Shown: positions 16,421 to 26,496 of the stretch, piece after piece
Layout of the letters: each line of letters starts with the position of its first letter
How positions within the stretch are numbered: position 1 is the stretch's first letter
Origin: Streptomyces sp. 378
GTDB lineage: Bacteria > Actinomycetota > Actinomycetes > Streptomycetales > Streptomycetaceae
Assembly: GCF_030124145.1 (NCBI RefSeq)
Contig: NZ_JASKMS010000015.1
Location: 62,001 to 126,000, forward strand
Reading direction: 5' to 3'
Length of the DNA stretch: 64,000 nucleotides
Made by a program: the position numbers and the translations under genes
The notes under the pieces: model-generated
Told to the model about the DNA's origin: nothing
What the model saw: only the letters and a program-made list of their open reading frames with translations
Databases searched by the model: none

Positions 16421-16984
16421 ATGGGCGACCACAAAGAGCAGCCTCTTCGGGTGGGTGCGGCCGTGCGCCGGCGGCGCCGCGCGTTGGAGCTCACCCTCGC
16501 CGTCGTCGCCGCGCGCAGCGGCCTGTCGGTCCCGTTCCTGAGCCAGATCGAGAACGACCGGGCACGCCCCAGCACCAGCTCCCTGGAGAAGGTCGCGGAC
16601 GCCCTGCGCACCACGGCGGTGGAACTGCTCGCCGCGGCCGACCCGGCGTGCAGCGTGGACGTGGTTCGCGCCGACGGCACCGAGCCGCTGCCCCGGACCC
16701 GTTCCCTCGTGCGCGGACATCACCAGATGCACGCCTCCGAGTTCACCGGTGACCATGACGCCGCCCGTGAACTCCAGTGCCGCAACGACCAGTTGATGTA
16801 CGTCGCCGACGGCGCCGTGGAGATCGAGGCGGAGGGCCGCGCCTACCGCCTGGGCCGCGGTGACACCCTGTATCTGACCGGTGGCGTGCGGCATCGCTGG
16901 CGGGCGACCGAGTCGGACACCCGGGTGGTCGTCGTCGCCGTGGCGGAGCACATCGAGGCGGTCCGGGACCGGCCGCGCCGGTGA
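16421..16984 (+). CDS. XRE-family regulator with C-terminal cupin domain
   Basis: 187 residues from the ATG at 16421 (GGGAG upstream). An N-terminal HTH (about 10-65: VGAAVRRRRRALELTLAVVA, then SGLSVPFLSQIENDRARPS) is followed by a cupin barrel (about 110-180: GHHQMHASEF, YRLGRGDTLYLTGGVRHRW). The architecture is that of MerR/SutR-like repressors that sense a small ligand through the cupin. The next gene starts inside its stop codon region, so it may regulate or be regulated together with the metal-receptor protein. Confidence 0.88.
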   Translation: MGDHKEQPLRVGAAVRRRRRALELTLAVVAARSGLSVPFLSQIENDRARPSTSSLEKVADALRTTAVELLAAADPACSVDVVRADGTEPLPRTRSLVRGHHQMHASEFTGDHDAARELQCRNDQLMYVADGAVEIEAEGRAYRLGRGDTLYLTGGVRHRWRATESDTRVVVVAVAEHIEAVRDRPRR

Positions 16985-17703
16985 GGGTCGTCTCGCTCGT
17001 CCCCTCGCTGACCGAGGCCGTGGCCCGGTCCGTGCGGCCGGGAACCCTGGCCGGCGCCACCGACTGGTGCACGCATCCCCCGGACCTGGACGTCGTGCGC
17101 GTCGGCGGCACCAAGAACCCGAAGACCGACCGGATCCTCTCCCTCGCGCCCGATCTGGTGATCGCCAACGAGGAGGAGAACCGCGCACCCGACATCGAGG
17201 CCCTGCGCGCGGCGGGCGCCGAGGTCCTGGTGACGGAGATCCGCGACGTGCCGCAGGCCTTCCGGGAGCTGGCCCGGGTGCTGGACGCCTGCGGGGTGAC
17301 GGCCCGCCCGCGCTGGCTGGACGAGGCGGAGGCCGTCTGGTCGTCCCTGCCGGAGCCCGGGACGCGGCGCAGGGCGGTCGTGCCGATCTGGCGCCGCCCG
17401 TGGATGGTCCTGGGCCGCGACACCTTCGCGGGTGACGTCCTCGCCCGCCTCGGCGTCGACCTCGTGCACGCCACCCACCCCGACCGCTACCCCCGCGTCC
17501 CGCTGCCGGAACTCCGCGCCACGGCACCGGACCTGGTGGTCCTCCCCGACGAGCCGTACCGCTTCACCGCGGACGACGGCCCCGAGGCCTTCCCCGGCCT
17601 GCCCTGCGCGCTCGTCAGCGGACGGCACCTGACGTGGTACGGACCGTCACTGGCCGAGGCGCCGCGGGTCCTGGGCCGGGCGCTGCGAGCAGCTCACCCC
17701 TGA
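16981..17703 (+). CDS. helical-backbone metal receptor (BtuF/TroA-like), without signal peptide
   Basis: 240 residues with the periplasmic-binding-protein helical-backbone fold: MRVVSLVPSLTEAV at the start, VGGTKNPKTDRILSLAPDLVIAN (about 45-65) and LVVLPDEPYRF near the end. This is the fold of cobalamin/haem/metal receptors, but no signal peptide or lipobox is present and no ABC transporter lies nearby, so a cytoplasmic role is likely. The GTG overlaps the stop of the XRE-cupin gene by 4 bases (coupling). Its 3' end overlaps the convergent exporter gene by 89 bases. Confidence 0.8.
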   Translation: MRVVSLVPSLTEAVARSVRPGTLAGATDWCTHPPDLDVVRVGGTKNPKTDRILSLAPDLVIANEEENRAPDIEALRAAGAEVLVTEIRDVPQAFRELARVLDACGVTARPRWLDEAEAVWSSLPEPGTRRRAVVPIWRRPWMVLGRDTFAGDVLARLGVDLVHATHPDRYPRVPLPELRATAPDLVVLPDEPYRFTADDGPEAFPGLPCALVSGRHLTWYGPSLAEAPRVLGRALRAAHP

Positions 17704-18766
17704 GCAGCCCGCGCACAGTGCCCGCGACGGCGGTGCCCCACGCCGCGACCAGCACCGCGTACAGCACGAGCGCCGGACCCGCGTAGGCGAGGAGCCCGGT
17801 GTGGCGACCCAGGGCCTCGGCGCCGGTGACACAGGTGCCGACCGGGAAGGTGAACGACCACCAGGTCATCGAGAACCGCATCCCGTGCCGCCGGGCACGC
17901 AGCACGAGGGCGGCGGCCAGGAGGAACCACAGCAACGCGAACCCCATCACGGGCACGCCGTAGAGCACGGCCAGGAGGCCGAAGCCCTCGCTGTACGGCT
18001 CCGGCACGACGCCCGGCGCGACGTCCGCGAAGGCGCCGACGGCCGTGGCGGACTGCCCGAGCGGGCCCAGCACCAGGAACAGCGTCGGGGTGAGGGCGAG
18101 GGGCAGCGGCCCGCCGGTCACCAGGCGCGTGAAGACCAGCGGCAGCATGACCAGGGTCGCGAGCAGGCTGAGCCCGAACAGCGCGAAGCAGAACACCAGC
18201 AGCGTCTCCCGGGCCTGACCGGGCGGCAGATGCGGCACCAGGAGCGGCCCGACGGCGGCCGACACCATGGGCGCGACGAGCGGCAGCAGCCAGACCGGCG
18301 TGGCCTGCCCGGGCTCCACCCGGTGCCGTACGGCCATCAGACACGGCACCGCGACGGCCGCGGCGAGCCCGAGGACCGTACCGGCGGTGAACAGCACCGC
18401 GTCGAGCGCGACGGCCGCCCGCAGGCCGATCCAGTCCCGGCCGACGGTGAGGCCACCACCGCCCACGGCCAGCAGGGCCATGGCGAGGCAGCCGTAGAAG
18501 GGTGCCGTCGCCGGGTCGAGGAGGTGGGTGCGGGCCTGGTCCCGGTGCCGGGTCCAGTGCGCGGCCCGCCCCGCGAGGAGGGCCAGGAGCAGGAGGAGCG
18601 ACAGGGCCCACACCCCCGTGAGTGCGCCCCGCAGCCCTGGGACGTGCGGTGGCAGGGCCGCGCCCGCCGTGGCGACGACGGCGGTGCCCATCACGGTGGC
18701 GTACCAGTTGGGTCCGAGGTGGCGGACGGAGAGCGGGTACGTGAGGGGCCGGGCTGCGGTGACCAT
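17615..18766 (-). CDS. TDT-family (TehA/SLAC1-like) transporter
   Basis: 383 residues from the ATG at 18766. About ten hydrophobic segments; LGPNWYATVMGTAVVA at the N-terminus is the family signature of TehA/Mae1/SLAC1-type transporters (tellurite resistance/C4-dicarboxylate or anion channels). The substrate is not predictable. A LysR gene is divergent across only 70 bases and is the likely regulator. The last 23 residues are Pro/Thr-rich and hydrophilic. Confidence 0.85.
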   Translation of the reverse strand: MVTAARPLTYPLSVRHLGPNWYATVMGTAVVATAGAALPPHVPGLRGALTGVWALSLLLLLALLAGRAAHWTRHRDQARTHLLDPATAPFYGCLAMALLAVGGGGLTVGRDWIGLRAAVALDAVLFTAGTVLGLAAAVAVPCLMAVRHRVEPGQATPVWLLPLVAPMVSAAVGPLLVPHLPPGQARETLLVFCFALFGLSLLATLVMLPLVFTRLVTGGPLPLALTPTLFLVLGPLGQSATAVGAFADVAPGVVPEPYSEGFGLLAVLYGVPVMGFALLWFLLAAALVLRARRHGMRFSMTWWSFTFPVGTCVTGAEALGRHTGLLAYAGPALVLYAVLVAAWGTAVAGTVRGLLRGELLAAPGPGPAAPRPVTVRTTSGAVR

Positions 18767-18836
18767 GTCGCCACGGTGAGGCCGGGGGAGGCGCACCACC
18801 AGGGAGTCCGCCTCTATGGCGACATAAGCTGGGTTT

Positions 18837-19766
18837 ATGAGCAACGCGGATGAACAGCCCGGGCCCTCGGCCGCCGGTGCCCTGGCGCACCGGGTGCCCG
18901 ATCTGGGCGCCCTGGAGCTGCTGCTCGCGGTGGCGCGGCTCGGCAGCCTCGGTGGGGCGGCGCGGGAACTGGGCATCACCCAGCCCGCGGCCAGCAGCCG
19001 GATCCGGTCCATGGAACGGCAGCTCGGCGTGGCGCTGGTGGACCGGTCGCCCCGCGGGTCCCGGCTCACGGACGCCGGGGCCCTGGTGACGGACTGGGCG
19101 CGACGGATCGTGGAGGCGGCCGAGGCGTTCGACGTGGGGGCGCAGGCGCTGCGCGTGCGCCGCGACTCCCGGCTGCGGGTGGCCGCGAGCATGACCATCG
19201 CCGAGTACCTGCTGCCCGGCTGGCTGCTCGCGCTGCGCGCACAGCGGCCCGACACGGCGGTGTCGCTGCACGCGGGGAACTCGACCGTGGTCGCGGAGCG
19301 GCTGCTGTCCGACGAGGCGGACCTGGGGTTCGTGGAGGGGCTGTCGGTGCCGGCCGGTCTCGACTCGGCGGTCATCGCCCACGACCGGCTGATAGTCGTG
19401 GCCTCGCCCACCCATGCGTGGGCCCGGCGGCGGCGTCCGCTGGCCGCGGGCGAACTGGCGACGACCCCGTTGATCCTGCGCGAGAAGGGCTCGGGCACGC
19501 GCCAGGTGCTGGACGCGGCGCTCGGCGGGCTGGCCCGGCCGCTGATCGAGCTCTCCTCCACGACGGCGGTGAAGGCGGCGGCGGTGAGCGGGGCGGGGCC
19601 GGCGGTGCTGAGCGAACTCGCGGTGGGGGAGGAGCTGGCGATGCGGCGGCTGGTGCGGGTGCCGGTGGACGGGGTGGCCCTGGCGCGGGACCTGAGAGCG
19701 GTGTGGCCCACCGGGCATCGCCCCACGGGTCCGGCGCGGGACCTGCTGTCGCTGACGCGGGGATGA
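18837..19766 (+). CDS. LysR-family transcriptional regulator
   Basis: 309 residues. The N-terminal winged HTH reads LELLLAVARLGSLGGAARELGITQPAASSRIRSME (about 22-57), followed by a two-lobed substrate-binding domain (RLRVAASMTIAEYLLPGWL, then GTRQVLDAALGGL). LysR genes usually control the divergent neighbour, here the TDT transporter, from the shared 70-base promoter region. The inducer is unknown. Confidence 0.92.
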   Translation: MSNADEQPGPSAAGALAHRVPDLGALELLLAVARLGSLGGAARELGITQPAASSRIRSMERQLGVALVDRSPRGSRLTDAGALVTDWARRIVEAAEAFDVGAQALRVRRDSRLRVAASMTIAEYLLPGWLLALRAQRPDTAVSLHAGNSTVVAERLLSDEADLGFVEGLSVPAGLDSAVIAHDRLIVVASPTHAWARRRRPLAAGELATTPLILREKGSGTRQVLDAALGGLARPLIELSSTTAVKAAAVSGAGPAVLSELAVGEELAMRRLVRVPVDGVALARDLRAVWPTGHRPTGPARDLLSLTRG

Positions 19767-19791
19767 CCCCTGGCCCGTCCCGTCCTTCGCG

Positions 19792-20478
19792 TCAGTCGCC
19801 CGAAGCCGCTTCCACGAGCGCCCGCATCACCCGCAGGTCCTCGCCCATCTCCGGATGCCACTGCACGCCCAGGACCCAGTCGGCGGAGGGCAGTTCCACC
19901 GCCTCCACCGTCCCGTCGGCCGCGTATGCCGACGGGACGAGGCCCGCGCCCAGACGATCCACCGCCTGATGGTGGTACGTCGGCACGAACGTCTCCTCCG
20001 GCACGACACCGGCGTACAGGCTCCCCGGCACCGGCTTCACGGCATGCCCGCCGAAGACGCCCACGACCTCGGCGTGACCGTCGATGTGCTGCACGAGCGT
20101 CCCCCCGAGAGCGACGTTCAGCAGCTGCATCCCCCGGCAGATGCCCAGCAACGGCACCCCGGCCCGCAGCGCCGCCTCGATCAGCGCCAGCTCCCACGCG
20201 TCCCGCTCCGGCGCCGGCGGTCCCGTCCGCGGTTCGCGCTGCGCCCCGTAGCGCACCGGTTCCACATCCGGCCCGCCCGCGATGACCAGACCGTCCAGGC
20301 GGGCGACGGCAGCCGCCGCGTGCCCCGGGTCGTCCGGCGGCAGCATCGCGGCCAGGCCGCCCGCCCGCTGCACCAGCCGGGGGTAGCCGACCGGGAGCAG
20401 GGCGGCCTCCAGCTCCCACACGCCCCAGCGCGCACCCGATTCCAGATAGGTGCTGACCCCGATCAACGGCCTGCCCAC
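19792..20478 (-). CDS. gamma-glutamyl-gamma-aminobutyrate hydrolase family (class I glutamine amidotransferase fold)
   Basis: 228 residues with the class I amidotransferase triad: nucleophile Cys114 in GICRGMQ, and His208/Glu210 in GVQWHPE. The N-terminus MGRPLIGVSTYLE is that of PuuD-like gamma-glutamyl hydrolases. It lies 25 bases downstream of the permease gene, so both are probably in one transcript. Beside a GlnA4-like gamma-glutamyl ligase, a role in cleaving a gamma-glutamyl intermediate is a reasonable inference. Confidence 0.88.
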   Translation of the reverse strand: MGRPLIGVSTYLESGARWGVWELEAALLPVGYPRLVQRAGGLAAMLPPDDPGHAAAAVARLDGLVIAGGPDVEPVRYGAQREPRTGPPAPERDAWELALIEAALRAGVPLLGICRGMQLLNVALGGTLVQHIDGHAEVVGVFGGHAVKPVPGSLYAGVVPEETFVPTYHHQAVDRLGAGLVPSAYAADGTVEAVELPSADWVLGVQWHPEMGEDLRVMRALVEAASGD

Positions 20479-20503
20479 GACGGCTCCCTCACCGCTCGAC
20501 GCC

Positions 20504-21949
<1,446 letters not shown>

Positions 21950-21999
21950 GGGCAGACTCCCGACGGGGCGGCGGTCACGGGGGCGAGCGTGCTACTGCT

Positions 22000-22021
22000 C
22001 AATGGAATGGAGCCATACCTT
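22000..22021 (-). promoter_or_regulatory. putative operator upstream of the permease (copy 1)
   Basis: The pattern CAATGG-N6-GC-N-ATACCTT occurs here 51 bases before the permease start and again at 22864-22885 between the FadR-type regulator and glnA4. All 15 fixed positions agree between the two copies. Binding by the regulator is inference. Confidence 0.55.
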
Positions 22022-22100
22022 TGCGGTGCCGACCGAGAGAAGGCAAGACCCGTGCGTTAATCGCCCGTAAATCCTCACCGCGCCGCGACACCCGCCCGGC

Positions 22101-22841
22101 TCAGCCGAGGAAGCCCCGCAGCAGCGCCGCCGTACCCCCGCAGTGCTCGCGCGCGATCTCCCGCGCCTGATCGGCTTCGCCTTCGATCACGGCCTCCACC
22201 AGGGCGGTGTGCTGGCGCTGGGAGTGCTCCAGGTTGCGCACCAGCAGCGGGATGCAGTCGAGCAGGTCGTTGACCGTCGCGCGGACCGCCGCGTACTGGG
22301 CGGTGAGGGTGGGGGAGCCGGACAACTCGGCGATCGTGAGGTGCAGCAGCGTGTCCAGGCGGCGGTACTCGGCGAGCGGTGCGTCGCGCGTGCGCGCCAG
22401 GGCCTCGCGCAGCCGGTCCACCTGCTTGGGCTCCAGCCCGTGCGCCGCGCACAGCCCGGCCGCGCCCACCTCCAGCACCTCCCGGAACCGCAGCACGTCC
22501 TCTATGTCGACCTCGGCGACCCGGCGCCGCAGCTCGTCCTCGCCGACGGCGTCCGCGCGCGGCAGCACGAACGTGCCGCCGTACCGGCCGCGCCGCGACT
22601 CCACGAGCCCCTGGTCCTGGAGCACCTTCAGCACCTCGCGCAGCGTCACCCGGCTGATCCCCAGCCGCTCCGCCAGCTCCCGCTCGGCCGGCAACCGCTC
22701 GCCCCCCGGCACCAGACCCAGCCGAACGACCTGCAGGATCTGCTCCAGCGCCTCCTCGAAGCCGTTGCCCGCGCGCACCGGCCGCAGCACCGGCGTCAGC
22801 CCGTCGCGCTCCGCCCCGCCGCCGTCCACTTCCTCCGGCAT
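22101..22841 (-). CDS. FadR-subfamily GntR transcriptional regulator
   Basis: 246 residues from the ATG at 22841; a GGGAAGGGGG site lies 9 bases before it, favouring it over an in-frame TTG at 22862. The N-terminal winged HTH includes LPAERELAERLGISRVTLREVLKVLQDQGLVESRRGRYGGTFV; the C-terminal FCD all-helical effector domain runs from about residue 90 (RFREVLEVGAAGL, LDTLLHLTIAELSG). Divergent from glnA4 across 84 bases, it is the obvious candidate regulator of the ethanolamine module. Confidence 0.93.
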   Translation of the reverse strand: MPEEVDGGGAERDGLTPVLRPVRAGNGFEEALEQILQVVRLGLVPGGERLPAERELAERLGISRVTLREVLKVLQDQGLVESRRGRYGGTFVLPRADAVGEDELRRRVAEVDIEDVLRFREVLEVGAAGLCAAHGLEPKQVDRLREALARTRDAPLAEYRRLDTLLHLTIAELSGSPTLTAQYAAVRATVNDLLDCIPLLVRNLEHSQRQHTALVEAVIEGEADQAREIAREHCGGTAALLRGFLG

Positions 22842-22863
22842 GTGGCCGTACCCCCTTCCCAAG

Positions 22864-22885
22864 CAATGGTTCTCCGCAATACCTT
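22864..22885 (+). promoter_or_regulatory. putative operator between regulator and glnA4 (copy 2)
   Basis: Second copy of CAATGG-N6-GC-N-ATACCTT, 22 bases upstream of the FadR-type regulator start and 40 bases upstream of the glnA4 start, placed to control both and to autoregulate. Confidence 0.55.
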
Positions 22886-22925
22886 ATGGCTCCCGGCGGA
22901 CCCAAGGAGCCTAGGAGGCCATCCC

Positions 22926-24290
22926 GTGGCAGACCGCACACCCCCGCTGAGCGTCGAGGAACTGCACACCCTCGTCGCGGGCGGTGAGATCGACACTGTC
23001 GTCCTGGCCTTCCCCGACATGCAAGGGCGACTCCAGGGCAAGCGGTTCGCCGCACGCTTCTTCCTCGACGAGGTCCTGCGGCACGGCACCGAGGGCTGCA
23101 ACTACCTGCTCGCCGTCGACACCGAGATGAACACCGTCGACGGCTACGCGATGTCCTCCTGGGACCGCGGCTACGGCGACTTCGCCATGCACCCCGACCT
23201 GACCACCCTGCGCCGCGTCCCCTGGAACGCGGGCACGGCCATGCTCCACGCCGACCTCGCCTGGGACGACGGCTCCCCGGTCGTCGCCGCCCCCCGGCAG
23301 ATCCTGCGCCGCCAGCTGGAGCGCCTCGCCGAACTCGGCTACACCGCCCAGGTCGGCACCGAGCTGGAGTTCATCGTCTTCAAGGACACCTACGAACAGG
23401 CCTGGGACGCCGGCTACAAGGGCCTGACCCCGGCCAACCAGTACAACATCGACTACTCGGTCCTCGGCACCGGCCGCGTCGAGCCCCTGCTGCGCCGCAT
23501 CCGCAACGAGATGTCCGGCGCCGGCCTCACCGTCGAGTCCGCCAAGGGCGAGTGCAACCCCGGCCAGCACGAGATCGTCTTCCGCTACGACGAGGCCCTG
23601 GTCACCTGCGACCAGCACTCCGTCTACAAGACCGGCGCCAAGGAGATCGCCGCCCAGGAGGGCATGTCGATCACCTTCATGGCCAAGTTCAACGAGCGCG
23701 AGGGCAACTCCTGCCACATCCACCTCTCGCTCGCCGACGCCGACGGCACCAACGCCATGGCCGGCGACCTCGAAGGCGGCATGTCCGAGGTCATGCGCCA
23801 CTTCCTCGCCGGCCAGCTCGCCGCCCTGCGCGACTTCTCCCTCCTCTACGCCCCCAACATCAACTCCTACAAGCGGTTCCAGCCCGGCTCCTTCGCGCCG
23901 ACCGCCGTCGCCTGGGGCCAGGACAACCGCACCTGCGCGCTGCGCGTGGTCGGCCACGGCCGCTCCCTGCGCTTCGAGAACCGCCTGCCCGGCGGCGACG
24001 TCAACCCCTACCTCGCCGTCGCCGGACTGGTCGCGGCCGGACTGCACGGCATCGAACAGAAACTGGAGCTGCCCGAACCCTGCCCCGGCAACGCCTACGC
24101 CGCCGACCTCGACCACGTCCCCACCACCCTGCGCGAGGCCGCCGAACTCTGGGAGAACAGCACCGTCGCCCGGACCGCCTTCGGCGACGAGGTCGTCGCG
24201 CACTACCGCAACATGGCGCGCGTCGAACTGGACGCCTTCGACGCCGCGGTGACCGACTGGGAGCTACGCCGCTCCTTCGAACGCATGTGA
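22926..24290 (+). CDS. glnA4: glutamine synthetase-like gamma-glutamylethanolamide synthetase (GlnA4 type)
   Basis: 454 residues from the GTG at 22926 (AGGAGG just upstream). It has the glutamine synthetase fold: GTELEF (144-149, metal site), NSCHIHLSL (261-269), NRTCALRVVG and RLPGGDVNPYLAVAG near the end. Flanking permease, FadR regulator, aldehyde dehydrogenase and hydrolase genes match the locus of S. coelicolor GlnA4 (SCO1613), reported to ligate glutamate to ethanolamine. The product would be gamma-glutamylethanolamide. True glutamine synthesis is unlikely. The aldehyde dehydrogenase follows 8 bases downstream. Confidence 0.85.
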   Translation: MADRTPPLSVEELHTLVAGGEIDTVVLAFPDMQGRLQGKRFAARFFLDEVLRHGTEGCNYLLAVDTEMNTVDGYAMSSWDRGYGDFAMHPDLTTLRRVPWNAGTAMLHADLAWDDGSPVVAAPRQILRRQLERLAELGYTAQVGTELEFIVFKDTYEQAWDAGYKGLTPANQYNIDYSVLGTGRVEPLLRRIRNEMSGAGLTVESAKGECNPGQHEIVFRYDEALVTCDQHSVYKTGAKEIAAQEGMSITFMAKFNEREGNSCHIHLSLADADGTNAMAGDLEGGMSEVMRHFLAGQLAALRDFSLLYAPNINSYKRFQPGSFAPTAVAWGQDNRTCALRVVGHGRSLRFENRLPGGDVNPYLAVAGLVAAGLHGIEQKLELPEPCPGNAYAADLDHVPTTLREAAELWENSTVARTAFGDEVVAHYRNMARVELDAFDAAVTDWELRRSFERM

Positions 24291-24298
24291 GGTCCTTT

Positions 24299-25672
24299 GT
24301 GTCTTCCGAGCACCTTCTGGACGTGCTGAACCCCGCGACCGAGGAGGTCGTCGCCGCCGTCGCCGGGGCGAGTCCGGCCGACGTCGACACAGCCGTCACC
24401 CAGGCCGCCAGAGCACAGCGGATCTGGGCCGCCCTCGCCCCCGGCGACCGCGCCCGGCTCCTGCGCCGCTTCGCCGCCACCGTCGACCAGCACCTGGAGG
24501 AACTGGCCCGGCTGGAGGTCCGCGAGGCCGGGCACCTCATCGGCAACGCCCGCTGGGAGGCCGGCAACGTCCGCGACCTGCTCGACTACGCGGCCGGAGG
24601 AGTGGAGCGGCTCACCGGCCGGCAGATCCCGGTACCGGGCGGCCTGAACGTCACGATCCTCGAACCGCTCGGCGTCGTCGGCGTGATCGCGCCCTGGAAC
24701 TTCCCCCTGCCGATCGCCGCCTGGGGCACCGCCCCCGCCCTCGCGGCCGGCAACGCCGTCCTCCTCAAGCCCGCCGAGACCACCCCGCTCACCGCCCTGC
24801 GCCTGGCCGAAATCGCCCTGGAGGCCGGGCTCCCCGAGCACCTCTTCCAGGTCCTGCCCGGACGCGGTGACATCACGGGCGACGCCCTGGTCCGGCACCC
24901 CGGAGTCGCCAAGATCGTCTTCACCGGTTCGACCCGGACCGGGACGCGCGTCGCGGCCCTCGGCGCCGAGCAGGTCAAGCCCGTCACCCTCGAACTGGGA
25001 GGCAAGAGCCCCAACATCGTCTTCGCCGACGCCGACCTCAAAACAGCCGTCGACCCCTTCTCCTTCCTGGACAACTCCGGCCAGGACTGCTGCGCCCGCA
25101 CCCGCGTGCTGGTCCAGGAGAGCGTCTACGACGAGGTCCGCGAGCTGCTCGCCGAGGCGCTGGCCGCCGTGGTGGTGGGCGACCCGGCCGACGAGAAGAC
25201 CCAGATGGGCCCGCTGATCTCCCGGCAGCAACTGGACCGCGTCCGGAGCTTCGTGCCCGACGGCGCCCCGGCCCTGCGCGGCAGCGCCCCCGAAGGCCCG
25301 GGCTTCTGGTTCCCGCCCACCGTCCTCACCGGGGAGAGCCCCGACTCGGCCGCGGCCTGCGAGGAGATCTTCGGCCCGGTCGCCGTCCTGCTGCCGTTCA
25401 CCGACGAGCAGGACGCGATCCGCCTCGCCAACGGCACCCCCTACGGCCTCTCCGGCTCCATCTGGACCCGGGACGTCGGCCGCGCCCTGCGCGTCTCCCA
25501 GGCCGTCCGCGCCGGCAACCTGTCCGTCAACTCCCACGCCAGCGTCCGCTACTGGACCCCGTTCGGCGGCTACAAGCAGTCCGGCGTCGGCCGCGAACTC
25601 GGCCCCGACGCCCTGGCCGCCTTCACCGAAACCAAGAACGTCTTCATCAGCACGGAGGGCCCCGCACAGTGA
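24299..25672 (+). CDS. NAD(P)-dependent aldehyde dehydrogenase
   Basis: 457 residues from a GTG 8 bases after glnA4. The ALDH fold is complete: GVIAPWNFPL (about 125), the general base Glu in LELGGKSPNIVF, the nucleophile Cys264 in GQDCC, and EIFGPV near the C-terminus, ending PFGGYKQSGVGRE. In this context it probably oxidises the aldehyde produced from the gamma-glutamylated amine. It overlaps the next gene by 4 bases. Confidence 0.93.
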   Translation: MSSEHLLDVLNPATEEVVAAVAGASPADVDTAVTQAARAQRIWAALAPGDRARLLRRFAATVDQHLEELARLEVREAGHLIGNARWEAGNVRDLLDYAAGGVERLTGRQIPVPGGLNVTILEPLGVVGVIAPWNFPLPIAAWGTAPALAAGNAVLLKPAETTPLTALRLAEIALEAGLPEHLFQVLPGRGDITGDALVRHPGVAKIVFTGSTRTGTRVAALGAEQVKPVTLELGGKSPNIVFADADLKTAVDPFSFLDNSGQDCCARTRVLVQESVYDEVRELLAEALAAVVVGDPADEKTQMGPLISRQQLDRVRSFVPDGAPALRGSAPEGPGFWFPPTVLTGESPDSAAACEEIFGPVAVLLPFTDEQDAIRLANGTPYGLSGSIWTRDVGRALRVSQAVRAGNLSVNSHASVRYWTPFGGYKQSGVGRELGPDALAAFTETKNVFISTEGPAQ

Positions 25673-26454
25673 CTGCCCAGGAAAACATCTGCCGCCGCCT
25701 GGTCGGCCGTACCGCCGTCGTCACCGGAGCCGGCAGTGGCATCGGTCTGGCCGCCGCCCGCCGTCTCGCCTCCGAGGGCGCGCACGTCGTCTGCGGCGAC
25801 GTCGACGAGGTCCGCGGCAAGGCCGCCGCCGAGGAGACCGGCGGCACCTTCGTGACGGTGGACGTGACCGACCCCGACGAGGTCGAGGCGCTCTTCAAGA
25901 CCGCCTACGACACCTACGGCAGCGTCGACATCGCCTTCAACAACGCCGGCATCTCCCCGCCCGACGACGACTCCATCCTGGAGACCGGGCTGGAGGCCTG
26001 GAAGCGCGTCCAGGAGGTCAACCTCACCTCCGTCTACCTGTGCTGCAAGGCCGCCATCCCCTACATGCGGCGCCAGGGCAAGGGTTCCATCATCAACACG
26101 GCGTCCTTCGTCGCCAGGATGGGCGCGGCCACCTCGCAGATCTCGTACACGGCCTCCAAGGGCGGTGTCCTCGCCATGTCCCGGGAACTGGGCGTGCAGT
26201 TCGCCCGCGAGGGCATCCGCGTGAACGCCCTGTGCCCCGGCCCGGTCAACACCCCCCTCCTCCAGGAGCTGTTCGCCAAGGACCCGGAGCGGGCCGCGCG
26301 CCGCCTGGTGCACATCCCGCTGGGCCGGTTCGCCGAGGCCGAGGAGATCGCCGCCGCCGTGGCCTTCCTGGCCAGCGACGACTCCTCCTTCGTCAACGCC
26401 ACCGACTTCCTGGTCGACGGCGGGATCGCCGGGGCGTACGTCACACCCTTGTAA
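25669..26454 (+). CDS. short-chain dehydrogenase/reductase
   Basis: 261 residues. Classical SDR: the NAD(P) motif TGAGSGIG (about 17-24), NNAG, the catalytic Tyr160 and Lys164 (YTASK), and a C-terminal DGG cap. The GTG overlaps the aldehyde dehydrogenase stop (GTGA), making glnA4-ALDH-SDR one coupled operon. It could act on an alcohol or ketone intermediate of the same pathway; the substrate is unknown. Confidence 0.9.
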   Translation: MTAQENICRRLVGRTAVVTGAGSGIGLAAARRLASEGAHVVCGDVDEVRGKAAAEETGGTFVTVDVTDPDEVEALFKTAYDTYGSVDIAFNNAGISPPDDDSILETGLEAWKRVQEVNLTSVYLCCKAAIPYMRRQGKGSIINTASFVARMGAATSQISYTASKGGVLAMSRELGVQFAREGIRVNALCPGPVNTPLLQELFAKDPERAARRLVHIPLGRFAEAEEIAAAVAFLASDDSSFVNATDFLVDGGIAGAYVTPL

Positions 26455-26496
26455 GCCGGTGTCCGGCGGGTCCGGTTCGCGCCCTACAGTGCCGGG

